A DNA stretch of 64,000 bases, taken from Mycobacterium paraterrae. GTDB lineage: Bacteria; Actinomycetota; Actinomycetes; Mycobacteriales; Mycobacteriaceae. The notes below the pieces were generated by a model, which ran no database searches, was not told where the DNA came from, and saw nothing but the letters and a program-made list of their open reading frames with translations. The first letter of the stretch is position 1; each line of letters opens with the position of its first letter. The DNA lies in the NCBI RefSeq assembly GCF_022430545.2, contig NZ_CP092488.2, forward strand, positions 3,658,001 to 3,722,000, written 5' to 3'. Shown piece by piece: positions 51,226-59,980 of the stretch. A program made the position numbers and the translations under genes.

Positions 51226-53379
51226 TCACTCGCCGCCGGCCTGCAATACCACCATTGCCCGCGCTTCGACCCGGACCGTCTTTGCTGCCGGAATCGGTTG
51301 CGCGTCTTCCTGTTCGGTCAGTTCACCGGAGGTGTCGACCACCGGTGTCCACTCTCGACCGAACTCGCCGGGCGGCATGGTGAACTCGATGGGTTCGTGG
51401 TGGGCGTTGAAGCACAACAGGAATGAGTCGTCGGTGACCCGCTGGCCCCGGCTGTCGAGGTCGGGGATGCCGTGACCGTTGAGGTAGACCGTCACCGATT
51501 TTCCGAAGCCCGAATCCCAGTCGTCGTCGTTCATTTCGGAGCCGTCGGGGCGGAACCAGGAAATGTCGGGTAGTCCTTCGGTTCCGCGGCGGCGCACCGG
51601 TACTCCCTGGAAGAATCGCCGCCGCCGGAACACCGGGTGGTCGGCGCGAAGGGCCGACACCGAGGCGGTGAATGCCAACAGTTCGGTGTCCGCCTTGTCC
51701 CAGTGCACCCAGGTGATTTCGTTGTCCTGACAGAACCCATTGTTGTTGCCGTTCTGGGTCCGGCCGAGCTCGTCGCCGTGACAGATCATCGGAACGCCCT
51801 GCGCTAACAGGGTTGTCGCCAAAAAGTTGCGCTGCTGCCGAGCGCGCAGGGCGTTTACTGCCGGATCGTCGGTCGGGCCCTCGACCCCGCAATTCCACGA
51901 CCTGTTGTGACTTTCACCGTCGTTGTTGCCCTCTTCGTTGGCCTCGTTGTGTTTTTCGTTGTAGGAGACCAGGTCTCGAAGCGTAAAACCGTCGTGGGCA
52001 ACGACGAAATTGATCGACGCCACCGGCCGGCGAGCGGTGTGTTCGTACAGATCGGCCGAGCCGGTCAGCCGGGAGGCGAACTCGCCGAGCGTCGCCGGTT
52101 CCCCGCGCCAGTAGTCGCGAACGGTGTCGCGGAATTTGCCATTCCATTCCGTCCACTGCGGCGGAAAGTTGCCGACCTGGTAGCCGCCGGGGCCGACGTC
52201 CCAGGGCTCGGCGATCAGCTTGACTTGGCTGACCGTCGGATCCTGTTGCACCAGTTCGAAAAAGGCCGAAAGGCGGTCGACATCGTAGAACTCGCGAGCC
52301 AGTGTGGAGGCCAGGTCGAACCGGAAGCCGTCGACGTGCATCTCGGTGACCCAGTAGCGCAGCGAATCCATGATCAGTTGCAGGGCGTGTGGGTGGCCGA
52401 CGTTGAGGCTGTTACCGGTTCCCGTGTAGTCCATGTAGTACTGGCGGTCGTCGTCGACCAGGCGGTAGTAGGCCGCGTTGTCGACTCCGCGCATGCACAA
52501 CGTCGGTCCGAGGTGGTTACCTTCGGCGGTGTGGTTGTAGACGACGTCCAGGATTACCTCGATGCCCTCTTCGTGGAGGGCGCGGACCATCGTCTTGAAT
52601 TCCTGGACTTGGCCACCCGGGCTGTTGCTCGAGGTGTATTTGAAGTCGGGCGCGAAGAAGCCGATTGTGTTGTAGCCCCAGTAGTTTGACAGGCCCTTGT
52701 CGACCAGCGTGGAGTCGTTGGCGAAGTGATGGACGGGCATCAGCTCGATGGCGGTGATGCCGAGGTTTTTCAGATGCTCGATGATCACGGGATGGGCGAT
52801 CCCGGCATAGGTTCCGCGCAGACGTTCGGGCACGTCCGGGTGTAGCTCGGTGAGTCCCTTGACGTGCGCCTCGTAGATGACGGTATCGGCGTATTCGTGG
52901 TCGGGCGGCCGGTCGTTGCCCCAGTCGAAGAAGGGGTTGATCACCACCGACTTGGGCATGCGTGGGGCGGAGTCGTCGTCGTTGCGGCTGTCGGGATCGC
53001 CGAAGTTGTAGCTGAACAGCGACTGGTGCCACTCGAAGTTGCCATCGATTGCTTTCGCATACGGGTCGAGCAGAAGCTTGTTGGGATTGCAGCGGTGTCC
53101 CTCCGCCGGATCGTAGGGACCGTGCACCCGGTAGCCGTACCGTTGGCCCGGTTCAACTGACGGAAGAAACCCGTGCCAGACGAACCCGTCCACTTCGTTG
53201 AGCGCCACTTTGGTCTCGGCGCCGTCCGCGTCGAACAGGCAGAGCTCCACCTTCTCGGCCACCTCGCTGAATATGGCGAAGTTGGTGCCCGAACCGTCGT
53301 ACGTAGCGCCCAGTGGATATGCCTTGCCCGGCCACTGCTCGATGCGCTCGGGGCGCGTCGCGTTCTCAGGGTTTGACAC
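51226..53379 (-). CDS. glgX: Glycogen debranching enzyme (GH13 isoamylase type)
   Basis: The 717-residue protein has an N-terminal CBM48-like domain (YPLGATYDGSGTNFAIFSEV) and a GH13 barrel: ILDVVYNHT, nucleophile Asp in DGFRFDLAS, acid Glu in IAEPWDVGPGG and the third acidic site in VVAHDGFTLRDLV. It hydrolyses alpha-1,6 branch points in glycogen (TreX/GlgX). GTG 53379 follows AGAGGG. It is not adjacent to treY/treZ, unlike the M. tuberculosis copy, so it may be a second paralogue. Confidence 0.95.
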   Translation of the reverse strand: MSNPENATRPERIEQWPGKAYPLGATYDGSGTNFAIFSEVAEKVELCLFDADGAETKVALNEVDGFVWHGFLPSVEPGQRYGYRVHGPYDPAEGHRCNPNKLLLDPYAKAIDGNFEWHQSLFSYNFGDPDSRNDDDSAPRMPKSVVINPFFDWGNDRPPDHEYADTVIYEAHVKGLTELHPDVPERLRGTYAGIAHPVIIEHLKNLGITAIELMPVHHFANDSTLVDKGLSNYWGYNTIGFFAPDFKYTSSNSPGGQVQEFKTMVRALHEEGIEVILDVVYNHTAEGNHLGPTLCMRGVDNAAYYRLVDDDRQYYMDYTGTGNSLNVGHPHALQLIMDSLRYWVTEMHVDGFRFDLASTLAREFYDVDRLSAFFELVQQDPTVSQVKLIAEPWDVGPGGYQVGNFPPQWTEWNGKFRDTVRDYWRGEPATLGEFASRLTGSADLYEHTARRPVASINFVVAHDGFTLRDLVSYNEKHNEANEEGNNDGESHNRSWNCGVEGPTDDPAVNALRARQQRNFLATTLLAQGVPMICHGDELGRTQNGNNNGFCQDNEITWVHWDKADTELLAFTASVSALRADHPVFRRRRFFQGVPVRRRGTEGLPDISWFRPDGSEMNDDDWDSGFGKSVTVYLNGHGIPDLDSRGQRVTDDSFLLCFNAHHEPIEFTMPPGEFGREWTPVVDTSGELTEQEDAQPIPAAKTVRVEARAMVVLQAGGE

Positions 53380-53485
53380 AGCGCCCTCTTTCCATTTCTC
53401 AGCGCCGCACGGCTGCGACCCGACGCTGCAGATTACCCACCGTGCGGCGAGTCACACATGCTGTGAAGCGAGGCACAATGGCTGT

Positions 53486-53986
53486 GTGCAACCGTGGCCC
53501 CAACCTGATAGACCAGGACCCGGACAGGAGTCGGTGTGGGATTATCCGCGTCCGCCACGTTTGGAAGAGTTCGGTGGATCGATCACTGTCGAGCTCGGCG
53601 GCCGCGCCGTCGCGTCGACCACCCGCGCCTGGCGGGTGCTTGAGACCAGCCACCCGCCGACGTACTACCTGCCCCAGGCCGCTTTCGCCGACGGGGTGCT
53701 GCGCCGCGCTGATGGCGCGTCCTGGTGCGAATGGAAAGGGCAGGCAACATATTTCGATCTGGTGACCGACGCAAGAGTGGCACCGCGGGCCGGATGGACC
53801 TACCTTCGACCCACGCCGGGTTTCGCGCCGCTGGCCGGGGCCGTCGCCGTGATGGCCGCGGCGGTGGACCGTTGCACAGTCAACGGGGAGACGGTTGTCC
53901 CGCAACCGGGCGGGTTTTACGGCGGCTGGATTACCAGCTGGATTGTCGGACCCTTCAAGGGAATTCCGGGATCGATGGGCTGGTGA
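53486..53986 (+). CDS. DUF427 family protein
   Basis: The 166-residue protein contains ESVWDYPRPPRLEEF, TYYLPQAAFADGVLRRAD, CEWKGQATYFDLV and FYGGWITSWIVGPFKG, the DUF427 signature with the conserved WKG. The function is unknown. GTG 53486 is an estimate; other in-frame starts lie upstream within the leader of glgX. Confidence 0.85.
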   Translation: MQPWPQPDRPGPGQESVWDYPRPPRLEEFGGSITVELGGRAVASTTRAWRVLETSHPPTYYLPQAAFADGVLRRADGASWCEWKGQATYFDLVTDARVAPRAGWTYLRPTPGFAPLAGAVAVMAAAVDRCTVNGETVVPQPGGFYGGWITSWIVGPFKGIPGSMGW

Positions 53987-53990
53987 CGCT

Positions 53991-54371
53991 TCACGGACCG
54001 CAGGTCGCAATGATGTCGATGCGGCGCAACGCAATTGCGCAAACCGACAGATAGGCCGCCGCCCACACCGGAACCGCCATGCTCGCCCGCGCGTAGTCGC
54101 CGACCGGCTCGACCCGATGATGTGTTGCCGGGATGCCGGCCACCTTCCATGCCCAATGCCGGCCCGGCTCGAACTCGGTGATGACGAACGGTGCGGCGAT
54201 GCCCACCGCCGTCTGAACAGTGCCGGTCGCACCTAGTTGCAGCCGGGTGTACGGAGGATCGAGTCGGCCGCCGCTGACCGTCGGCCCCCACCGCGGCCAT
54301 GCGTCGAGGTCGACCAGGACGCTCCACACCACCGACGGCGGCGCGGCAATGACTCGGTCGACGGAGAGCAT
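53991..54371 (-). CDS. Small SRPBCC-family protein
   Basis: The 126-residue protein opens SVDRVIAAPPSVVWSVLVDL and has WPRWGPTVSGG and FEPGRHWAWKVAGIPATHH, an SRPBCC core. ATG 54371 overlaps the stop of the upstream photolyase gene (ATGA), so it is coupled to it. The ligand is unknown. Confidence 0.82.
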   Translation of the reverse strand: MLSVDRVIAAPPSVVWSVLVDLDAWPRWGPTVSGGRLDPPYTRLQLGATGTVQTAVGIAAPFVITEFEPGRHWAWKVAGIPATHHRVEPVGDYARASMAVPVWAAAYLSVCAIALRRIDIIATCGP

Positions 54372-55849
54372 CAGGGCGCCCGCCCCCCGAGGCTTCGTTG
54401 TTGCTCGACCACGGCGTCGAGGTCTTTGAGGCGTCGCATCCCGGCCAATGGCTGGGTCATCCGCTGGTTGTTCTCCAGGTGTTTGGCATTGCGCTCCAGG
54501 AACCACCAGTATCCGCCGGTGAACGGGCAGGCCCGGTCGCCGACCCGTTCGGAGGGGCGGTAGCGGCAGTCGCCGCAGTAGTTGCTCATGCGGTTGATGT
54601 AGGCGCCACCGGAGGTGTACGGCTTGGTGGCCATCAGCCCACCATCGGCGTGCTGCGACATACCGACCACGTTGGCGACCATCACCCACTCGTAGCCGTC
54701 GACGAAGCAGCGGTGGAACCAGTCGGTCATCGCGGCGGGGTTCCATCCACGCTGCAGCGCGTAGTTCGACAGCACCATCAACCGCGGAATGTGATGCACC
54801 CAGCCGTGATCGCGGACCTGGGCCAGCACGTCTTTCAAACAGTGCGCATCGACGGAGTCGGCGTCCAACTCCGCGAACCACTTCGGCAACCGGCCGTGCG
54901 CGTCGAGGGCGTTGCGCCGACGGTAGCCCCGGCCGAAATGCCAGTAGACATGCCAGATGTAGTCGCGCCAGCCGATCAGCTGCCTGATGTAGCCCTCCAC
55001 GCTGGCCAACGGCGCCTTGCCCGAACGGTAGGCATCCTCGGCGGCGTACGCGCAGTCAAGTGGGTCGAGCAAACCCAGGTTCATTGGGGCCGAGAGCAGG
55101 CTGTGCGCCATGAAGCGGTCACCGCTGAGCATGGCGTCTTCGTGCGGACCAAAGTGCGGCAGACGATCTCGTACGAACACATCGAGAGCTTGCCGTGCTT
55201 CGGCTGCGGTGACGGCGAATTCGCGCGGGCCGTCGCGGCCCACGAACGACACATCGCCGTCGCGTTCCCAGCGGTCCAGGTCCGCGCGGACCTGCTCGTC
55301 GATCTCGTCTTCCTCCGGTCGCCAGGGGGCTTTGATCCCCAGTTCGGCAGTGTTGGGAGCGGGTTCACGGTTGTCGGCGTCGAAGTTCCACCGACCCTCG
55401 ACTGGATTGTTTCCGTCCATCAACAGGTCGAATCGGCGGCGCGCATCGCGGTAAAAGTTCTCCAGCTTCAACGTGCGGTGGCCTTCAGCCCACGAGCCAA
55501 AGGCGTCGCGGTCGGTGCAGAACCCACGTGCCGGCAGCACCTCGACATTCGGCTGTGACCGGACGAACCGATCCGCAGCCCACGACGTGGGCTGGCACAC
55601 GCTGATCGGCTCGTCGAGCTGCTCGAGCGCCTGGCGGTACGTGCGCGTTTGTAAAAAGACGGCTTGCTCGCCAAGCTCGGCTGCGCGGTGGCGTAATGCC
55701 GACAGCACCAGATGCGCTTTGCGGCGGTGAAAGCGACGTCGTGCGAATGCCGCCCGCGACTCGATCAGCAACACCGGCTGGTCGGGCTCGTCCAGAAAGT
55801 GCGGCCCGAGCTGGTCGGCGAAACACCAGCGTCGGGAGTCAGGACTCAT
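54371..55849 (-). CDS. Iron-sulfur bacterial cryptochrome/(6-4) photolyase (FeS-BCP)
   Basis: The 492-residue flavoprotein begins RRWCFADQLGPHFLD and has the DPRP-type core (GWRDYIWHVYWHFGRGY, MVLSNYALQRGWNPAAMTDW, PYTSGGAYINRMSNYCGDC). Four cysteines fit a [4Fe-4S] cluster: one in DAHCLKD, two in YCGDC and one in RACPFTGG. This class repairs (6-4) photoproducts and binds a ribolumazine antenna. It is the second photolyase in the window and is coupled to an SRPBCC gene. Confidence 0.93.
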   Translation of the reverse strand: MSPDSRRWCFADQLGPHFLDEPDQPVLLIESRAAFARRRFHRRKAHLVLSALRHRAAELGEQAVFLQTRTYRQALEQLDEPISVCQPTSWAADRFVRSQPNVEVLPARGFCTDRDAFGSWAEGHRTLKLENFYRDARRRFDLLMDGNNPVEGRWNFDADNREPAPNTAELGIKAPWRPEEDEIDEQVRADLDRWERDGDVSFVGRDGPREFAVTAAEARQALDVFVRDRLPHFGPHEDAMLSGDRFMAHSLLSAPMNLGLLDPLDCAYAAEDAYRSGKAPLASVEGYIRQLIGWRDYIWHVYWHFGRGYRRRNALDAHGRLPKWFAELDADSVDAHCLKDVLAQVRDHGWVHHIPRLMVLSNYALQRGWNPAAMTDWFHRCFVDGYEWVMVANVVGMSQHADGGLMATKPYTSGGAYINRMSNYCGDCRYRPSERVGDRACPFTGGYWWFLERNAKHLENNQRMTQPLAGMRRLKDLDAVVEQQRSLGGRAP

Positions 55850-55908
55850 CTGGGTGCCATACCCTTGCCGAAGGCGATCGAATCAACCCAGCATGGGCAA
55901 GGAGCGCG

Positions 55909-56304
55909 ATGACAGAACCCGTATCGGCCCTAGGTGCGGAAAAATTCGTCTCGCTGACGACCTTCAAAAAAGACGGCTCGGCGGTCGCGACACCAATGTG
56001 GATTGGGCGCGATGGTGACGACCTGTTCTTCTGGACTCCGGTCGAGAGCTGGAAGGCCAAGCGGGCCAAGAACAATCCCAGAGTCGTGATGGTGCCCTGC
56101 AGTCGGAGCGGGAAGGTTCGCGAGGGTGCTCGTCCTGTCGAAGGAGTCGCCGAATTGGTCACCGATGCCGCGACCGTGCAGCGGCTGGCCGGCGTCATCC
56201 GCCATAAATATGGTTTCGAGTTCACCATCGTGACGTTCATCGAGCGACTGCTGGCTCGCGGGGCGAAGCCGCGGCTGATTATCCGGGTCGCGCTACCGAG
56301 CTGA
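55909..56304 (+). CDS. PPOX-class F420-dependent oxidoreductase-like protein
   Basis: The 131-residue protein has KFVSLTTFKKDGSAVATPMW, FFWTPVESWKAKRAKNNPRV and VPCSRSGKVREG, the split-beta-barrel fold of the Rv2061c-like F420 group. It may reduce quinones or other small molecules. GGAG precedes the ATG by five bases. It overlaps the convergent monooxygenase gene by 12 bases. Confidence 0.88.
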   Translation: MTEPVSALGAEKFVSLTTFKKDGSAVATPMWIGRDGDDLFFWTPVESWKAKRAKNNPRVVMVPCSRSGKVREGARPVEGVAELVTDAATVQRLAGVIRHKYGFEFTIVTFIERLLARGAKPRLIIRVALPS

Positions 56305-58086
56305 GGTGGACTCGCGGACGTCGAATCCCTCGAACGTGCCTGCGCTGCGCCAGGCATCCAGGATGTCCGCGTATTCGGTTGGGCTGCCGAAGAAAAAGCT
56401 GTCCCGGTTGAGGCGTGCACTGGCTTGGCCCTCGCGGTTGTAATAGCCGGGCGTGCATGACTCCCGCCGGCCGGCGATCAGACTGGAACGCTCGAGGACG
56501 GTGTCGACCCAGGAGGCTTCGGCTTCCGCCGTTGTCTCGAGTTCGGCGGCGCCGTGCTGGAGCGCCCATGCGATGACCCAGGCGATGTGTCGGGATTGGG
56601 TGTCGATCAAGTACGGGAAGTTCACGGTGAAGCCGGATTGCGCGATGCTCTCGATGAAGCAGTTCGGGAAGCCGTGTACGTGCAGGCCGTGCATCGTGCG
56701 GACCCCGTCGGCCCACTTGTCGGTAAGGGTCAATCCGTCGCGGCCGACGATCTCGAAGCCGGTTCGTCGCGAGTAGCTGGTGCCGACCTCGAATCCGGTG
56801 GCGAAAATCAAACAGTCCAACGGGTATTCGACACCGGCTACGACGACGCCCCGGGCGGTGATCTGTTCGACCCCGACGCCGCGGGTGTCGACTAGCGTGA
56901 CGTTGTCGCGGTTGAAGGCTTGCAGGTATTCGTCGTGGAAACAGGGTCGTTTGCAGTAGTACCCGTACCACGGCTTGAGGGCTTCGGCGGTGGCGGCGTC
57001 GGTCACGATCGAGTCGACCCGCGCACGAATCTCCTCCATTTTGGCGAAGTCGGCGAGTTCGGCGGAGTTGGGCCCGCCCTCGTTGACGATGGGCATTTTC
57101 TTGGTCAGGCTGGTCCACGCATCGTCGACCAGGTCCTCGTCGGAAGTTCCTCCGGCGGTGAGGATTTGAAAATTCTCCATCCGTCGCTGTTGCCAGCCCG
57201 GCTGCAGCGACGCGGCCCACTCCGGATCGGTGGGCCGGTTGGCCCGCACGTCGACGGTCGACGGGGTGCGCTGGAACACGAACAGTTGGCCGGCCGCCTC
57301 GGCCAACCGCGGTACGCACTGGATGGCCGTCGCCCCGGTGCCGACGACGCCGACCCGCTTGTCGGACAGCCCACTCAAATCGTCGCCCGTGTAGCGGTAG
57401 TCCCACCGGCTGGTGTGGAAGGTGTGGCCGGCGAAGCGTGTAATGCCATCGATGCCAGGCAGTTTCGGCTTCTGCAGATACCCGTTGGCCAGCGCCACGA
57501 ATCGGGCGCGAATCTCGTCGCCGCGGTCGGTGGAAATAATCCATCGCGAATCGTTTTGCTCCCAATGGATTTCGCGCACCTCGGTCTGCAGACATGCGTC
57601 TCGATATAGATCGTAGTGCTCGGCGATCCGGCGGCAGTGAGCCCAGATCTCGGAACCCTTGGCGTATTTCTCGGTGGGGACGTAACCGAGTTCCTCGAGC
57701 AGCGGCATGTAGACATAGGACTCGACGTCGCAGGCGATTCCGGGATAGCGGTTCCAGTACCAGGTTCCGCCGACGTCGGCGGCCTTGTCGATCAGCCGCA
57801 CGTCGTGCACACCGAGCTGCTTGCACCGGGCCCCGATCAGCAACCCGCCGAAGCCGGCGCCCACCACGGCGACGTCGACGGAGTCGTGAATCGGGTCTCG
57901 GCTGAAGTTCGGGTCGGCCCAGGGGTCCTCGCCGAACTTGCGGAGAGCACCGGTGATCTCGACATACTGCGAAATCCCGTCGGAACGGAGCCGGCGTTGG
58001 CGTTCCTCGGCATACTTGGCGCGTAACGCAGCCGGATCGAACGATCCTCCGCCAACGCCAGACGTCACGGCTGAATACTGGTCCAA
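56293..58086 (-). CDS. Baeyer-Villiger monooxygenase (PAMO/CHMO-like)
   Basis: About 597 residues. It has FAD motif VVGAGFGGLLIGARC, DVGGTWYWNRYPGIACDVES, the fingerprint FAGHTFHTSRWDY, the NADPH motif VVGTGATAIQCV and CLIFATGFEVGTSY. It is closest in type to phenylacetone/cyclohexanone monooxygenases. Start is uncertain: TTG 58086 gives this length, GTG 58068 a shorter one. It is distinct from the shorter monooxygenase at 3349. Confidence 0.93.
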   Translation of the reverse strand: MDQYSAVTSGVGGGSFDPAALRAKYAEERQRRLRSDGISQYVEITGALRKFGEDPWADPNFSRDPIHDSVDVAVVGAGFGGLLIGARCKQLGVHDVRLIDKAADVGGTWYWNRYPGIACDVESYVYMPLLEELGYVPTEKYAKGSEIWAHCRRIAEHYDLYRDACLQTEVREIHWEQNDSRWIISTDRGDEIRARFVALANGYLQKPKLPGIDGITRFAGHTFHTSRWDYRYTGDDLSGLSDKRVGVVGTGATAIQCVPRLAEAAGQLFVFQRTPSTVDVRANRPTDPEWAASLQPGWQQRRMENFQILTAGGTSDEDLVDDAWTSLTKKMPIVNEGGPNSAELADFAKMEEIRARVDSIVTDAATAEALKPWYGYYCKRPCFHDEYLQAFNRDNVTLVDTRGVGVEQITARGVVVAGVEYPLDCLIFATGFEVGTSYSRRTGFEIVGRDGLTLTDKWADGVRTMHGLHVHGFPNCFIESIAQSGFTVNFPYLIDTQSRHIAWVIAWALQHGAAELETTAEAEASWVDTVLERSSLIAGRRESCTPGYYNREGQASARLNRDSFFFGSPTEYADILDAWRSAGTFEGFDVRESTSAR

Positions 58087-58194
58087 TTTTGTGACGTAGG
58101 CAACGCCGAGGTGTGGATCTTCGTCATCTGCCGTGCACGGACACGTTACGGCTCCGATGCCATTTAGCTGATCAGCCGAGCGACAGTGGCGCCT

Positions 58195-59028
58195 ATGGGC
58201 ACTGAATCGGTCCTCATCGCCGCCGACAAGCCGGGGACGCGTGCATCGGCAAAACCGCGATATTCACTGCTGCTGTCCAACGATCCGGCCCACATCGAAG
58301 CCGCGCAACGACTGCGCTACGACGTGTTCAGCAGCGAGCCGGGATTCGCGTTGAGCGGCGCGGACGACGACCTCGACGCCGACCGCTTCGACGAGCATTG
58401 CGACCATCTCCTGGTCCGCGAGGAGAACTCCGGTGCGCTGGTCGGCTGCTATCGCATGCTGACACCGACCGGTGCGATCGCGGCCGGCGGGCTCTACACC
58501 GCAACGGAATTCGACGTCACGCCGCTCGATTCGCTGCGGCCGTCGCTGGTGGAAATGGGACGTGCGGTGGTGCACAACGAGCACCGCAACGGTGCGGTCG
58601 TGCTGCTGATGTGGGCCGGCATCCTGGCATATCTAGACCACTGCGACTACGACTACGTCACCGGTTGCGTGTCGGTGCCGGTCGTCGTCGAGGGCGAGCC
58701 GGCGGGCACGCAAATCCGCGGTGTGCGTGACTTCGTCATGCGCCGTCACGCCGCTCCAGCGGAATATGCGGTTCGCCCGTATCGGCCGGTCGTCATCGAC
58801 GGCCGGACCCTCGACGAGATCGCGCCACCGCCTCGGCCGGTCATACCGCCGCTGATGCGCGGCTACCTGCGCTTGGGCGCCCAGATCTGCGGCGAGCCAG
58901 CCCTCGATCCCGACTTTGGGGTGGGGGATTTCCCGGCCTTGCTGGACAAGCGTCAAGCCGATACCCGCTACCTGCGAAGGCTCCGGTCGATGTCGGCGGC
59001 GACTGAGGCAGCGAGCTTGGGCGCATGA
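58195..59028 (+). CDS. OlsB-type N-acyltransferase / GNAT protein (Rv3027c-like)
   Basis: The 277-residue protein has EAAQRLRYDVFSSEPGFALS, DADRFDEHCDHLLVREENSG and GCYRML, the pattern of the Acetyltransf_5 family that includes ornithine-lipid synthase OlsB. The ATG shares bases with the next gene's start (ATGATG), so they are coupled. ATG 58195 is preferred; GTG 58186 is possible. Confidence 0.9.
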   Translation: MGTESVLIAADKPGTRASAKPRYSLLLSNDPAHIEAAQRLRYDVFSSEPGFALSGADDDLDADRFDEHCDHLLVREENSGALVGCYRMLTPTGAIAAGGLYTATEFDVTPLDSLRPSLVEMGRAVVHNEHRNGAVVLLMWAGILAYLDHCDYDYVTGCVSVPVVVEGEPAGTQIRGVRDFVMRRHAAPAEYAVRPYRPVVIDGRTLDEIAPPPRPVIPPLMRGYLRLGAQICGEPALDPDFGVGDFPALLDKRQADTRYLRRLRSMSAATEAASLGA

Positions 59029-59933
59029 TGAGCACCTCAGCGCCGCGCGACCACGCCTGGCTCCCGCGGGCCACCTGCGACACCAACTGCATACGCGCCG
59101 GCGGCTACGAGACGACCCGCCGACTCATCGTCGCGCTGCGGGTCGCTCGGCGAATGACCCTGCTGGTGCTGCTGGCGCCCGCGCTGCCACTGCTGGCCGG
59201 GGTGATCCCGGGCTGGTCGAAGTCGAGGCAGATCTACTGCCGGCTCCTGCTGTGGTGTCTCGGCGTCCAGATCCAGGTATCCGGGGGGCCGATCCGCAAT
59301 TTGCCCGGCGTTCTCGTGGTCAGCGACCACATGTCCTGGCTGGACATCCTGACCATCGGAGCAACGCTGCCTTCCAGTCGGTGGCGCGCCTCGCCGCTGT
59401 CGTTCGTGGCGCGTGCCGATGTGGCTGCCAGCGGCGCGGTGAAGATGATGGCGCGCATTGTCAAGGTGATCCCGATCGAACGCGCGAGGCTGCGACAACT
59501 GCCGGAGGTGGTGGCGACCGTCGCCGCCCGGCTCTACGCCGGTCACACGGTGGTGGCGTTCCCCGAAGGCACCACCTGGTGCGGGCTATCGGGCACGTCG
59601 GGCCGTTCCCATCAGGGATCGGGGCCGTTTTATCCGGCCATGTTCCAGGCCGCCGTGGACACCGGCCGGCCGGTCCAGCCGCTGCGGCTGCGTTACCAGC
59701 ACCGCGACGGCAGCGTCTCCACCGTGCCGGCCTATATCGGCGACGACACGTTGCTGGCCTCGATCGGTCGGCTGATGGTCGCCCGGCGCACGGTGGCCAA
59801 GATCTACGTTGAATCGCTTCAGCTTCCCGGAAACGATCGGCGGGAGTTGGCCCGCCGCTGTCAGGCCGCGATCCGCGTCACCCCGGCGCTGCGCCCGGAT
59901 CACGGGCAACGTCCCTCCGTCCTCGCATCCTGA
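59025..59933 (+). CDS. 1-acylglycerol-3-phosphate O-acyltransferase family protein (Rv3026c-like)
   Basis: The 302-residue protein has a membrane segment (LVLLAPALPLLAGVIPG), the HX4D motif in SDHMSWLDIL and the PEGT motif in VAFPEGTTW, all hallmarks of AGPAT/OlsA enzymes. Following an OlsB-like gene, it could complete ornithine-lipid synthesis or act in phospholipid assembly. Confidence 0.9.
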   Translation: MMSTSAPRDHAWLPRATCDTNCIRAGGYETTRRLIVALRVARRMTLLVLLAPALPLLAGVIPGWSKSRQIYCRLLLWCLGVQIQVSGGPIRNLPGVLVVSDHMSWLDILTIGATLPSSRWRASPLSFVARADVAASGAVKMMARIVKVIPIERARLRQLPEVVATVAARLYAGHTVVAFPEGTTWCGLSGTSGRSHQGSGPFYPAMFQAAVDTGRPVQPLRLRYQHRDGSVSTVPAYIGDDTLLASIGRLMVARRTVAKIYVESLQLPGNDRRELARRCQAAIRVTPALRPDHGQRPSVLAS

Positions 59934-59980
59934 CCTCGCCGAGATCGGGCCGGCCGCACCCTCGCTATCCTGGGCAAGTC

